Positions 18,166 to 28,008 of a DNA stretch of 64,000 nucleotides are shown here, piece by piece. The DNA lies in NCBI RefSeq assembly GCF_003121295.1, contig NZ_PHNC01000015.1, positions 1 to 64,000 of the forward strand, written 5' to 3'. The DNA is from Streptomyces orinoci (GTDB lineage: Bacteria; Actinomycetota; Actinomycetes; Streptomycetales; Streptomycetaceae). The notes beneath the pieces were generated by a model that worked only from the letters and a program-made list of their open reading frames with translations, was not told the origin of the DNA and did not search any database. Each line of letters opens with the position of its first letter. The stretch's first letter is position 1. The translations under genes and the position numbers were made by a program.

Positions 18166-21100
18166 ATGAGTGGGGATGCGTTCCTGGCGGGCCCGGCCGA
18201 CCGGGCCGTGGCGGTGGTGGGAGCCGCGTGCAGGCTTCCCGGCGGCATCGAGGATCTCGCCGGGCTCTGGGCGGCCCTGAGCGAGGGCCGGGATCTGGTG
18301 GGGGAGGTGCCGCCGGACCGGTTCGTGGTGGAACGGTTCGTCGATCCGGCCGCACCACGGCCGGGCAAGAGCTACACCGCCGCCGGCGGATTCCTCACGG
18401 ACATCGCGGGCTTCGACGCCGAGTACTTCGGCATCGCACCCAAGGAAGCCGCCCAAATGGACCCGCAGCAAAGGCTGTTGCTGGAGCTGGCGGCCGAGGC
18501 CATGGACGACGCCGCCATGCCGCCGGAGTCGCTGGCCGGCACCGACACCGCCGTGTTCGTGGGGATCTCGGACAGCCCCTACGGGGCGCTGCAGATGCTC
18601 ACCGGGCGCCTCGGCAGCCCGTACACCCTCTCCGGAGCGGCGCTGTCGATCGCGGCGAACCGGATCTCGCATGTGTTCGACCTGCGGGGGCCGAGCATGG
18701 CGGTGGACACCGCCTGCTCCTCCGCCCTGGTCGCGCTGGTCGAGGCATGCCGGACGCTGCTGGCCGGGGTCAGCCGCACCGCGCTGGCGGGCGGCGCCAA
18801 CCTCCTGCTGAACCCCTATCACTTCATCGGCTTCTCCCAGGCGTCCATGCTCTCCCCGTCCGGGCGCTGCCGGTCGTTCTCGGCCGGCGCCGACGGCTTT
18901 GTACGGGCCGAGGGCGGGGGACTGGTCCTGCTCAAACGGCTGGCGGACGCGGTGGCCGACGGGGACCGGATACATGCCGTGATCACCGGGGCAGCCGCCA
19001 ACTGCGACGGCCGGACACCGGGAATCTCGCTGCCACGGCTGGAGAGCCAGGAGGCCCTGCTGCGCGGCGCCTATGGGCAGGCCGGGGTGTCACCGGACGA
19101 CCTCGTCTACCTGGAGGCACACGGCACCGGCACCCCGGCCGGCGACCCGGTGGAATGCGCGGCGATCGGACGTGCGCTGGCGACCCGGCGCGGTGAGGAC
19201 GCGGGTGCCCTGCCGATCGGCTCGGTCAAGTCCAACCTGGGCCATCTGGAGCCCGCTTCCGGCATGCCGGGGCTCTTCAAGGCCCTCCTGGTGCTGCGCC
19301 ACGGCATCGTCCCGCCCACCCTGCATTTGACGGAGCCCAACCCGCATATCGACTTCGAGGGGCTGCGCCTGACCGTCCCCACCGCGGCACGGCCCGTCAA
19401 GGTGGGGCCCAGGAGTGTGGTGGGGGTCAACTCCTTCGGCTTCGGCGGCGCCAACGCCCACCTCATCCTGGCGGCGCCGCCCCCGGCGCCCCGGCCGGTA
19501 CCGCCGCCGGTGGCCGAGTGGCCGGTGCCGGTCGCCGCCCGGACGCCCGCGGCGCTGGCCGAGGCCGCCCGCAGGCTGGCCGAACGCCTGGACCGGACGG
19601 CGCCCGAGGACCTCCACGATGTGTCGTTCACCGCCTGGCGGCGCGGCGGCGGCCACCCGCACCGGGCCGCCGTGCTGGCCCGTACCCCCGCCGCCGCGGC
19701 GGAACGGCTGCGCCGGATCGCCGCGGGCGAACCGGGCCCGGCCGCGGCGGCCGCCCGCCGGGTGGAGCATGGGCGCACCGTCTTCGTCTTCTCCGGCAAT
19801 GGCTCCCAGTGGGCGGGCATGGGCGCCGATCTGATGCGCCTGGAGCCGGACTTCCACCGCGCCGTGCGGGAGGCGGACGCGCACCTCGCCCCCTTGCTGG
19901 GCTGGTCGGTCGGGGACGAACTGGCCTCACCACCGGCGGACGACGCCGGCCGGGAGCGCCTGGCACGGACCGAGATCGCCCAGCCACTGCTCTTCGCGGT
20001 GCAGTGCGGCATCGTCGCCTGGCTGCGCGGCCGGGGCGTCGTCCCGGCCGCGGTGGCCGGGCACAGCGTCGGGGAGATCACCGCCGCCCATGTCGCCGGG
20101 GCCCTGAGCCTTCAGGACGCGGCCCGGGTGGTGGCCGCCCGCGCCCGGGCCCAGGCGGGCACCGCCGGCAGCGGCGGTATGTCCGCCGTCACGCTGCCCC
20201 GGCAGCGCCTCGACGAACTCCTGGCGCGCTTCCCAAAGTTGGAACTGGCCTGCGTCAACACCGAACGGGACCTGACCGTTACCGGTCCGCGGGCCGATCT
20301 GGCCTCTCTGGAAAGGGAATTGGCCGCCCAGGGCACCGACTGCTCCCCGCTCGGCCTCGACCACGCCTTCCACAGCCGGGCGATGGACCCCGTACAGCAG
20401 CCGCTGCGGGCCGCCCTGGAGGGACTGCGGCCGCTCCCGCCGCAGATCCCCATGGTGTCCACGGTGACCGGCGAACCGGTCACCGGACCGGAGCTGGACG
20501 CCGGCCACTGGTGGCGCAACATCCGCGAGCCGGTCCTTTTCGCCCCGGCCATCCGGCACCTGCTCGCCGAGGGGTACGACATCTTCGCTGACCTCGGCCC
20601 GCACCCGGTCCTCCGGCCCTATCTGCGGCGGCTCACCCAACAGGCCACCACCCCGGTCGCCGTGGTGCCCACCCTGGCCAGAGAGAGCACCGGACCCGGC
20701 GCGCTGCGCACCGCCCTGGCCCAGCTGATCGCGGCCGGAGCCGCCATCGACGGACCCGCCCTCTTCCCCCGCCCCGGCAGGGTGGTGGACCTTCCCGCCT
20801 ATCCATGGCAGCGCACCCGCCACTGGAACGGCACGCCGGCCGCTTGGACCGGCGGCATCGCCGACGGCCGCTATGACCATCCGCTGCTGGGCGAGCGGCT
20901 GCCGCTGCACCTGCCGGCCTGGCAGGGCAGGATCGAGCCGGTGCTGGTGCCCTGGCTCGCGGACCACCGCATCCGCGGTTCGATGATCATGCCCATCACC
21001 GGATACCTGGAGATGATGCTGGCCGCCGGTGCCCGGGTGTCCGAGGCGCCGGGTGAGGTGCTCGACCTGGACCCCTGGGTACTGGTGGTGCCCCGGGACG

Positions 21101-24100
21101 ACCCCGGCCGGGTGCTCCTGCAGACGATGCTCTCCCCGGACGACGGGATCGTCACCGTGGGGGCCCTCGAGGCCCTGTCCGGGCAGCCCCGCACCCATGC
21201 CCGGGCCCGGGTCCGGCGGCTGCTGCGCACCCGCCCCGAGGCGGTGGACCTGGCAGCGGTGCGGCAGCGCTGCCCCGGCGAGCTGGACGCCGAGGCGTTC
21301 TACACCGCGATCGCGCGCCTGGGGCTGGAATACGGGCCCAGGCTGCGGCTGGTCCGCGAGGTACGGACGGGACCGGGCGAGGTGCTGGCCGCCTACCGCA
21401 ACCCCTGGCCGGACGAGGCCCTGCAGGCCCATCCGGCGGTGCTCGACGCCGCCCTGCACACGGCGGTCGCCCTCCGCCTGGACCTGCTGGAGGACGGCGA
21501 GTGCTATCTGCCGTCGCATCTCGACGCCGTCCGGGTCTGGCAGCCACCGGCCGACGAAGGGGTGCTGTATCTGCGGGAGCGCGGACGGACCGAGGACGGA
21601 TACCGCTGGGACACTTTGATCATGGCGCCGGACGGCACGGTCACGGCCGAGCTGGAGGGCTGCCTGGTGCGGCGCATGGGCAACGGCGCCCGGACCCCGC
21701 TGCGGCACTACGCCGAGACCATGCGGGCGGCACCACGGCCCGGCGACACGCCCGGACCCTGCCCCTTCCCGGCCCCGGAGGCGGTCCTCGACGGAGCCCG
21801 CCCGAGGATCACACTCCTCACCGAGGCATGGCAGCCACGGCGGCAGGCCCGGGTCCGGCGCCGCCTCGCCCATGCCTCGGCCCGGGTCTTCCACGCCGTA
21901 CTGCGCCGCCTCCTGCCGGGCACCGGGGACATCACCGTGGACGGCGTGCTGGCCGCCGGGGTCCTGCCGCGCCACCGGCGCCTGGTCGGGGAGATGCTGC
22001 GGCTGACGGAGGCCGAGGGCCTGCTGCAACCGGTGGCCGGTGGCGGCCGGCGCCTGGCGGAGCAGGACGAGGAACCGCTGGAGGAACATCTGGCCCGGCT
22101 GGTCCGGGACTTCCCCGCCTGGGCAGCCGAGACCGCCTTCACCCTGCGCACTCCCGAGGCCCATCTGGACCTGCTGCTGGGCCGGGCGGACCCGGCGGAG
22201 GAACCGTTCTCCGCCCACCGCCTGGAACAGCTGGAGCGCCGCTATGACACCGGCGTCCACCTGCGCCACCACAACCGCGTGGTCCAGGCGCTGGTGGCGG
22301 AATCGGTACGGCACTGGCCCGCCGGCCGGCCGCTGCGGGTACTCGAGATCGGAGCCGGAACGGGCGGCACCACGGCGGCCGTTCTGCCGGTACTGCCACC
22401 CGAGCGCACCCGCTATCTCCTCACCGATGTCTCCCCCCGCTTCCTCACCCGCGCCGAATCCCGCTTCGCCGGCTATGACTTCATCGAACACCGCACCTTC
22501 GACCTGGATCTGGACCCCGCCGCCCAAGGGCTGCCCCCGGCCGGCTTCGACCTGGTCATCGCCGCCAACTCCCTGCACTGGGCACGGGACTTGCGGCTCG
22601 GCCTGCGGCGCGTCGCCTCCCTGCTGGCACCCGGTGGTCTCCTGATCGCGGTGGAGGACCATGCGCTGGACCTGCTGGTGCCGGTCTTCGGCCACACCGA
22701 GGGCTTCCTCGCCCCGGCCGACCGGCCGCTGCGCACCGAGGCGCTGATCCTGCCCGCCGACCGGTGGCCGCCCCTGCTGGAGGAGTGCGGTTTCACCGGC
22801 GTCCAGCGCATCGGCGACGGCACCCGCAACACTCCGGACAGCACCTCGGTGCTGCTGGCCGCGGCCCCCGCGGCCCCGGCCGCCGCCCCGCCCCCGCCAC
22901 GGATGCCGGAGGAAGCCGGAGCCACGGTGTGGGTGGTGGCCGGCGAGCCGGCGGGCGAGCATCCGGCACCGGCGGCACTGCCCGCCGCGGTGGCTGCCGC
23001 ACTCACCGAGAGGGGCGCGCCGGTCCGTCTCGCCGACGGCCCGCTGACCGAACCCGGCTGCTGGCAGCGCCTGCTGGCCGGGGACGCAGCGGCCCTCACC
23101 GTGCTGCTCTGCCTCGGTGACGGCACCGTCACCGCACCCGGTGAGCCACGGCGGGAGCTGGAAGCCGCCACCCGCCGGGCGGCGGCGCTGCGGGCACTGG
23201 CCACGGTCTGCGAGCGGCTGCCCGAACCGGTACGGGTGACGCTGTGGCTGGTCAGCCGCCCCAGCGGCGCGCTGCCCGCCCCCGAGCGGCCACTGGCCCC
23301 GGTCGATGCCGCGGCCTGGGGAGTGGCCCGTACCCTCGCCCATGAGCACATGAGGATCGCCGTCCGCCGGCTCTCCCTGGAACGGACCGACGACCCTGCC
23401 GCGGACGCCCGCCGCCTCCTGGACGAACTCCTCACGCCCAGCGAGGAGGACGAGAGCCGCGAGGAGGACGAGATCTGCCTCACCGCCGAGGGCCGGTTCG
23501 TCCCCCGGATCACCGACGTCACCAGCACACCACAGGGCATCACCGACAGCCGTGCGGTGGCCGGTTATGCCCTGCGGGTCACCGACCCCGGACTGAGCTA
23601 CCGGCTGGCCTGGCAGGAGACCCCGCCGCCCGCCGAACCCGCCCCCGGCCAGGTGGTCATCGCCGTCCGGGCGGCGGGCCTGAACTACCGGGAGCTGATG
23701 CAGGCCGTCGGCCTCCTGCCCGAAGAGCCCCAGGACGAGCTGCTGCCGCGCGGACCGGGCATGGAGTGCGCCGGCATCGTCACCGCAGTGGGCCCCGGGG
23801 TCGGTTCGGTACGGGCCGGGGACCGGGTGCTGGCCCTCGCCCCGGCCTCGCTCGCCTCACACGCCACCACCGTCGAACACGCCGTGCTGCCGCTGCCCGC
23901 CGGGATGTCGTTCACCGAGGGCGCCACCCTGCCGGTGGTCTTCCTCACCGTCCACTACGGCCTGGGCCACCTCGCCCGGCTCGCCGCCGGCGAGACCGTG
24001 CTGGTCCACGGTGGCGCCGGAGGCATTGGGCTGGCGGCCCTGCAGTATGCCCGGCGCCGCGGCGCCCGGGTCGTCGCCACGGCCGGAAACCCGGCCAAAC

Positions 24101-25695
24101 GCGACCTTCTGCGCATGATCGGTGTGGCACAGGTACTGGACTCGCGCAACCCGGACTTCGCCGAGAAGGTCCGCGAACTGACCGGTGGACGGGGCGTGGA
24201 CGTCGTCCTCAACTCCCTGGCCGGCGAGGCGATTTCCCGCGGCCTTGAGGCGCTGGGCCCCGGCGGGCGCTTTGTGGAACTGGGCAAGCGCGACATCCAC
24301 CAGAACAAACCGCTGGCCCTGGGGCCGTTCCGCCGCAACATCACCTTCCATGGGGTGGACCTCACCCAGCTGCTGCACCAACCCGGCCCGGCCGCCGCCC
24401 TGTTCGCGGAGGTCGCCGCCCTCATCCGTACCGGGCGCTACCGGCCGCTGCCGCACACCGTCTACCCGGCGGGGCGGGTGGCCGAGGCGTATCAGCTGAT
24501 GCAGCACTCGCGGCACACCGGCAAGGTGGTCATCGCCCTCGACCCGCTGGACGAACCGCTGCCCGTGGTACGCCGCCGTACGCCGCCCGCCCCCGACCCC
24601 GCCGCCACCTATCTGGTCACCGGGGGCCTGACCGGGCTGGGCGCCGCCACCGCGCTCCGGCTCGCCGAGCGCGGGGCCCGGCACTTCGCCCTGGTCAGCC
24701 GCAGGGGCGCCGGGACCCCCGAGGCCCCGGACCTCCTCGCCGGTCTCGCCCGCCTCGGGGCCATGGCGCAGGTGCACGCCGCGGACATCACCGACCCCGA
24801 GGCGGTGCGGCGGATCCTGGACAGCGCGGCCGCCGCGGGCCACCCGGTGCGCGGCGTCGTCCACTCCGCCATGCTGCTCGACGACGCCCCGCTCACCGAA
24901 CTGACCGACGAGCGCTTCACCGCCGTCCTCGCCCCCAAACTCGCCGGCGCGGCCGCGCTCCACACGGCCTGCCAAGGGCTGGACGCCGATACCTTCCTGC
25001 TCTGCTCATCGGCCACCGCGACCCTGGGCAATATCGCCCAGGCCCCCTATGTGGCCGGCAATCTCTACCTCCAGGCCCTCGCCCGCAACCGGCGGGCCGC
25101 GGGACTGCCGGCCCTCGCCCCGGGCCTCGGTGTCATCGGCGACACCGGCTGGATCGCCCGCGCGGGCCTTGTCCCCACCCTCGCCCGGTCCGGCATCGAA
25201 CCCCTCACCGTACGGGAGGCGCTCGGGGTGCTGGAGGACGCCCTTGTCGCCGACTGCCCGGCCATGGCCGGCCGCGTCGTCTGGGGCCCCCTCGCCCGCT
25301 TCCTCCCCCGGCTTCGCAGCCCGCGCCTGACCGCCCTGCTGCCCGTGCTCCTCGACACGGAGGGGCAGACGCCGGAGGACGTCCTCCGGGAGCTCTCCGC
25401 CCTGCCGCCCGAGGAGGCCAGGCAGCGCATCGCCGACGGCATCGCCGAAGTCGTCGGCGGCGTCCTGCAGTTGCCGGCCGGACAGCTCGACCACCACCGC
25501 CGCCTCGACGCCTATGGCCTCGACTCCCTGATGGCCGCCGAGCTGCTGATCACCGTGCGGCAGCAGTTCGATATCGACCTGCCGCCCATGGAGATCTTCC
25601 GTAGTAACGGCACCATCAGTGACATCGCCCGCATCGTCCATCTCCGCCTGGGGCTCATGGCAGATGCCCAGGAGGCCCTGGACGATCAGCGATAA
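18166..25695 (+). CDS. Single-module highly reducing type I polyketide synthase with C-methyltransferase
   Basis: A 2509-residue protein (ATG 18166; GTG 18148 alternative; no clear SD). Domains in order: KS with Cys184 in DTACSSA and the His motifs EAHGTGT and SNLGHLEP; AT with GHSVG (Ser634) and HAFH at 733-736, indicating malonyl-CoA; DH with H934-x3-G-x4-P and D1094; C-methyltransferase with LEIGAGTGG at 1393-1401; a linker resembling a structural KR; ER with LVHGGAGGIG at 1946-1955; KR with VTGGLTGLG at 2151-2159 and a Ser/Tyr/Asn active site; ACP with GLDSL, Ser2454. All active sites look intact. No thioesterase or docking domain is present. The order matches iterative fungal HR-PKSs rather than modular bacterial ones, so an iterative, C-methylated, reduced chain is the best guess. 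The release route is unknown. Confidence 0.92.
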   Translation: MSGDAFLAGPADRAVAVVGAACRLPGGIEDLAGLWAALSEGRDLVGEVPPDRFVVERFVDPAAPRPGKSYTAAGGFLTDIAGFDAEYFGIAPKEAAQMDPQQRLLLELAAEAMDDAAMPPESLAGTDTAVFVGISDSPYGALQMLTGRLGSPYTLSGAALSIAANRISHVFDLRGPSMAVDTACSSALVALVEACRTLLAGVSRTALAGGANLLLNPYHFIGFSQASMLSPSGRCRSFSAGADGFVRAEGGGLVLLKRLADAVADGDRIHAVITGAAANCDGRTPGISLPRLESQEALLRGAYGQAGVSPDDLVYLEAHGTGTPAGDPVECAAIGRALATRRGEDAGALPIGSVKSNLGHLEPASGMPGLFKALLVLRHGIVPPTLHLTEPNPHIDFEGLRLTVPTAARPVKVGPRSVVGVNSFGFGGANAHLILAAPPPAPRPVPPPVAEWPVPVAARTPAALAEAARRLAERLDRTAPEDLHDVSFTAWRRGGGHPHRAAVLARTPAAAAERLRRIAAGEPGPAAAAARRVEHGRTVFVFSGNGSQWAGMGADLMRLEPDFHRAVREADAHLAPLLGWSVGDELASPPADDAGRERLARTEIAQPLLFAVQCGIVAWLRGRGVVPAAVAGHSVGEITAAHVAGALSLQDAARVVAARARAQAGTAGSGGMSAVTLPRQRLDELLARFPKLELACVNTERDLTVTGPRADLASLERELAAQGTDCSPLGLDHAFHSRAMDPVQQPLRAALEGLRPLPPQIPMVSTVTGEPVTGPELDAGHWWRNIREPVLFAPAIRHLLAEGYDIFADLGPHPVLRPYLRRLTQQATTPVAVVPTLARESTGPGALRTALAQLIAAGAAIDGPALFPRPGRVVDLPAYPWQRTRHWNGTPAAWTGGIADGRYDHPLLGERLPLHLPAWQGRIEPVLVPWLADHRIRGSMIMPITGYLEMMLAAGARVSEAPGEVLDLDPWVLVVPRDDPGRVLLQTMLSPDDGIVTVGALEALSGQPRTHARARVRRLLRTRPEAVDLAAVRQRCPGELDAEAFYTAIARLGLEYGPRLRLVREVRTGPGEVLAAYRNPWPDEALQAHPAVLDAALHTAVALRLDLLEDGECYLPSHLDAVRVWQPPADEGVLYLRERGRTEDGYRWDTLIMAPDGTVTAELEGCLVRRMGNGARTPLRHYAETMRAAPRPGDTPGPCPFPAPEAVLDGARPRITLLTEAWQPRRQARVRRRLAHASARVFHAVLRRLLPGTGDITVDGVLAAGVLPRHRRLVGEMLRLTEAEGLLQPVAGGGRRLAEQDEEPLEEHLARLVRDFPAWAAETAFTLRTPEAHLDLLLGRADPAEEPFSAHRLEQLERRYDTGVHLRHHNRVVQALVAESVRHWPAGRPLRVLEIGAGTGGTTAAVLPVLPPERTRYLLTDVSPRFLTRAESRFAGYDFIEHRTFDLDLDPAAQGLPPAGFDLVIAANSLHWARDLRLGLRRVASLLAPGGLLIAVEDHALDLLVPVFGHTEGFLAPADRPLRTEALILPADRWPPLLEECGFTGVQRIGDGTRNTPDSTSVLLAAAPAAPAAAPPPPRMPEEAGATVWVVAGEPAGEHPAPAALPAAVAAALTERGAPVRLADGPLTEPGCWQRLLAGDAAALTVLLCLGDGTVTAPGEPRRELEAATRRAAALRALATVCERLPEPVRVTLWLVSRPSGALPAPERPLAPVDAAAWGVARTLAHEHMRIAVRRLSLERTDDPAADARRLLDELLTPSEEDESREEDEICLTAEGRFVPRITDVTSTPQGITDSRAVAGYALRVTDPGLSYRLAWQETPPPAEPAPGQVVIAVRAAGLNYRELMQAVGLLPEEPQDELLPRGPGMECAGIVTAVGPGVGSVRAGDRVLALAPASLASHATTVEHAVLPLPAGMSFTEGATLPVVFLTVHYGLGHLARLAAGETVLVHGGAGGIGLAALQYARRRGARVVATAGNPAKRDLLRMIGVAQVLDSRNPDFAEKVRELTGGRGVDVVLNSLAGEAISRGLEALGPGGRFVELGKRDIHQNKPLALGPFRRNITFHGVDLTQLLHQPGPAAALFAEVAALIRTGRYRPLPHTVYPAGRVAEAYQLMQHSRHTGKVVIALDPLDEPLPVVRRRTPPAPDPAATYLVTGGLTGLGAATALRLAERGARHFALVSRRGAGTPEAPDLLAGLARLGAMAQVHAADITDPEAVRRILDSAAAAGHPVRGVVHSAMLLDDAPLTELTDERFTAVLAPKLAGAAALHTACQGLDADTFLLCSSATATLGNIAQAPYVAGNLYLQALARNRRAAGLPALAPGLGVIGDTGWIARAGLVPTLARSGIEPLTVREALGVLEDALVADCPAMAGRVVWGPLARFLPRLRSPRLTALLPVLLDTEGQTPEDVLRELSALPPEEARQRIADGIAEVVGGVLQLPAGQLDHHRRLDAYGLDSLMAAELLITVRQQFDIDLPPMEIFRSNGTISDIARIVHLRLGLMADAQEALDDQR

Positions 25696-26102
25696 GACAC
25701 CGGCGCCCAAAGCCGGCGCCCAACCTCGGCGTACGCGGCCGCCGACCGCCGGGACTTCCTCCGCGTCAGGGCGGCGTCAGGGAAGTGGCGTGCCGCTTGC
25801 GCCCGGACCGGGGGCTTCGTTGGATGGTGCCCGTGAACAGCCACCTCCGCCATGACGACCGGCCGCCGCATACGGCGCTGCCCGGCTTCATACGCGGTGC
25901 GCGGAACGCGCGCTGAGCGCTCCGCCGTTCACCAACACCCCGGCCGCGCCTGCCACCACCAGGCAGCCGCTATCGCCCGGAACAGCGGCTCCCGGCCCCC
26001 AACGGGCCTTCCGCTGAGGCCACTTCACATTTTCACGCTCGCACAGCAGCTCCGCACGATGGCGGACCGCCGCTGCCTTTGCCCTTCCCGGAGTGGATTT
26101 CC
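25696..26102. other. Intergenic region after the PKS
   Basis: About 400 bases without a supportable gene. Immediately after the PKS stop, the 11-mer CCGGCGCCCAA occurs twice in tandem and contains self-complementary GGCGCC units; this could form a weak hairpin. A GGAG followed by the SDR start closes the region. Confidence 0.4.
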
Positions 26103-26912
26103 ATGCCTTCATCTGTCTCGCCCGCCCCCAGGACCGTACTGGTCACCGGTGCCACCTCCGGCATCGGCTGGGAGACCGCCCGGCTGCTGGCCGGACGGGG
26201 CGATACGGTCATTCTGCACGCCCCGGACCAGGCATCCGGTGACCAGGCCAGGGCCCGCCTGGTGGCGGCCGGGGCCAATGCCTCGCAACTGCGCCTCGTC
26301 GTGGCCGACTTCGCGCGGCTGGACGAGGTGCGCGCCATGGCCGCCCGTATCGCCGACCAGCACCCCGTCCTCGACGTCCTGGTCAACAACGCGGCCCTGG
26401 CCGCTCCCGAGCGGCGCACCATGACCACCGACGGCAATGAACTCTCCCTCCAGGTCAACTTCCTGGCCGCCTACCTCCTCACCCATGAGCTGGCCGGCCC
26501 GCTCAGCGCCCGGCCCGGCAGCCGGGTGGTGAACGTCTCCTCCTCGATGCACCGCACTGCGTCCATCTCCTGGAACGACCCGCATCGCGCCAAGCGCTAC
26601 TCCCGGCTCGCCGCCTACGCCCAGTCGCAGCTCGCGCTGACCATCTTCGCCCGCGAACAGGCCCCCTGGACCTCGGTCAGCGTCCACCCCGGAGTGTGCG
26701 ACACCGGCCTGCTGCCGCTGTACGCGCATGAGGGCGACTCCGCGGTGCAGGGCGCCGAGCGCGTGGTCCGGCTCTGCGATCCGGCCACCGAGCTCGTCCC
26801 CGGCGCCTACTACGACCGTACGGCCCTTTCCCCGGCGGCTCCGGTCGCCCTGGAGGACCGCACGGTGCGCCGCCTGTGCAAGCTCGCCGACCAGCTGGTC
26901 GCCGCCAAGTAA
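26103..26912 (+). CDS. SDR-family protein lacking the catalytic lysine
   Basis: A 269-residue short-chain dehydrogenase/reductase of the retinol-dehydrogenase-like type. Start: ATG 26103 with GGAG 9 nt upstream. The cofactor site TGATSGIG (16-23) and structural VNNAA (94-98) are intact, and NVSSSMH supplies the Ser region. The active-site helix reads A-Y172-A-Q-S-Q176, so the canonical Tyr-x3-Lys has Gln in place of Lys. That should weaken or abolish ordinary redox catalysis. It lies 400 bases after the PKS on the same strand, so a tailoring or PKS-release role is conceivable but unproven. Confidence 0.85.
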   Translation: MPSSVSPAPRTVLVTGATSGIGWETARLLAGRGDTVILHAPDQASGDQARARLVAAGANASQLRLVVADFARLDEVRAMAARIADQHPVLDVLVNNAALAAPERRTMTTDGNELSLQVNFLAAYLLTHELAGPLSARPGSRVVNVSSSMHRTASISWNDPHRAKRYSRLAAYAQSQLALTIFAREQAPWTSVSVHPGVCDTGLLPLYAHEGDSAVQGAERVVRLCDPATELVPGAYYDRTALSPAAPVALEDRTVRRLCKLADQLVAAK

Positions 26913-27253
26913 CGGCCTGTGCTTGACGTTTGACGTCCGGGGCGGCCCCCGGCCGGAACCTGGTAAGTCAGGAGGCCGCCCTTCCCCCGCCGACCCGACA
27001 GCCCAGCGGGCCATCGTGGCTTTTTCGACGAAGGCGCGCAGCAGCCATGCGGACATGCGTCCGGATGCTCGTCGGGATCTCCCGGCGGCCCCTCAGGGCC
27101 TCCCGTCAATGGGCCGGCCGCCGCTTCCTTCCGGCGGTGGGTTTATGACGGCTCTGGCGGAACCGGAATCCATCTGAGCGGTTAAGCGTACGAACGCCAA
27201 GGCTGAGCTCCTGCCCCAGCCGGCACCCCCCAAAAAAGAGAACCAGGAGAACC
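26913..27253. other. Intergenic region upstream of the I36-like gene
   Basis: About 340 bases with no coherent coding. It ends with AAAAAAGAGAACCAGGAGAACC immediately before the ATG of the next gene (AGGAG is the SD). No promoter could be assigned with confidence. Confidence 0.4.
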
Positions 27254-27715
27254 ATGTTCCAGCGCGTCAGCACGCCTGCCCTCGGGTTGGTCCTCGCCTC
27301 GACCGCCGTGCTCGGTCTGGCCCTCCCGGCCGGTGCCGACGACGGGCGTCGCCACGGCGACGGCGACCACGGCGCCGGAGGACACCACGTCGGACGCCTG
27401 GTCGCGCCCGACGAATGCAGCGCCGGCAACATCTGCTTCTGGTCCGAACGCGGCTTCCGCGGTCAGAAGACCGTCTACAAGTCGGCCCTCGTGGAATGCA
27501 CCCGCATCGTCAAGCCCTCCGCGGGTGACCCCGCACGGCTGATGACCGCCCGCTCGGTGAAGAACCGCACCGACCGCACCGTCGTCATCGGCTACAACGA
27601 CCCGCTGTGCCTGATCCCCAGCAGCATCACCCTCTCCCAGACCCCCCTCCACCTCGCCCCGCTGTCGGACAACGCCGACCTCGGTTCGGGCATCCGCTAC
27701 ATCCGTTCCACCTGA
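27254..27715 (+). CDS. Secreted peptidase-inhibitor I36 / crystallin-like protein
   Basis: A 153-residue precursor with a Sec signal peptide (VLASTAVLGLALPAGA, cleavage near residue 28) and AGGAG 5-6 nt before the ATG. A His/Asp/Gly-rich linker follows the signal peptide. The core CSAGNICFWSERGFRG matches the actinobacterial beta/gamma-crystallin-like peptidase inhibitor family I36, and further Cys residues (VECTR, PLCL) suggest two disulfides. The protein should be extracellular. Target proteases are unknown. Confidence 0.8.
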   Translation: MFQRVSTPALGLVLASTAVLGLALPAGADDGRRHGDGDHGAGGHHVGRLVAPDECSAGNICFWSERGFRGQKTVYKSALVECTRIVKPSAGDPARLMTARSVKNRTDRTVVIGYNDPLCLIPSSITLSQTPLHLAPLSDNADLGSGIRYIRST

Positions 27716-28008
27716 CCGGCAGCGGGTACGCGCCGCCGCGTTTCGCTCCTTGACGCGCACCTCTCCGGGCACGGACGGCTGTTCGCCCGGTCCTTCCGCC
27801 GGAGAATCTGCAATGGCTGCCGACGGGTTCGGATCGGCGACGGGCCACTGGCTGTGGCGCAGCTCTTCAGGGCGCTGCCCGAAGGACGGCTTCACATGGC
27901 AGGAGCCGCGGGCTCTTGCCCATCTCCCGGCGGACCCGCCCCGCCGCCGCCTACCGGCCCTCGGACCCGGGAGCGAAAACGCCCACTGACACCCGCCGAT
28001 GCGGCGGC

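Noticed and set aside
19927..23349. 1140-codon minus-strand open frame inside the PKS
   Set aside because: It is the antisense shadow of the KS-to-MT region; the plus strand has every PKS motif in order.
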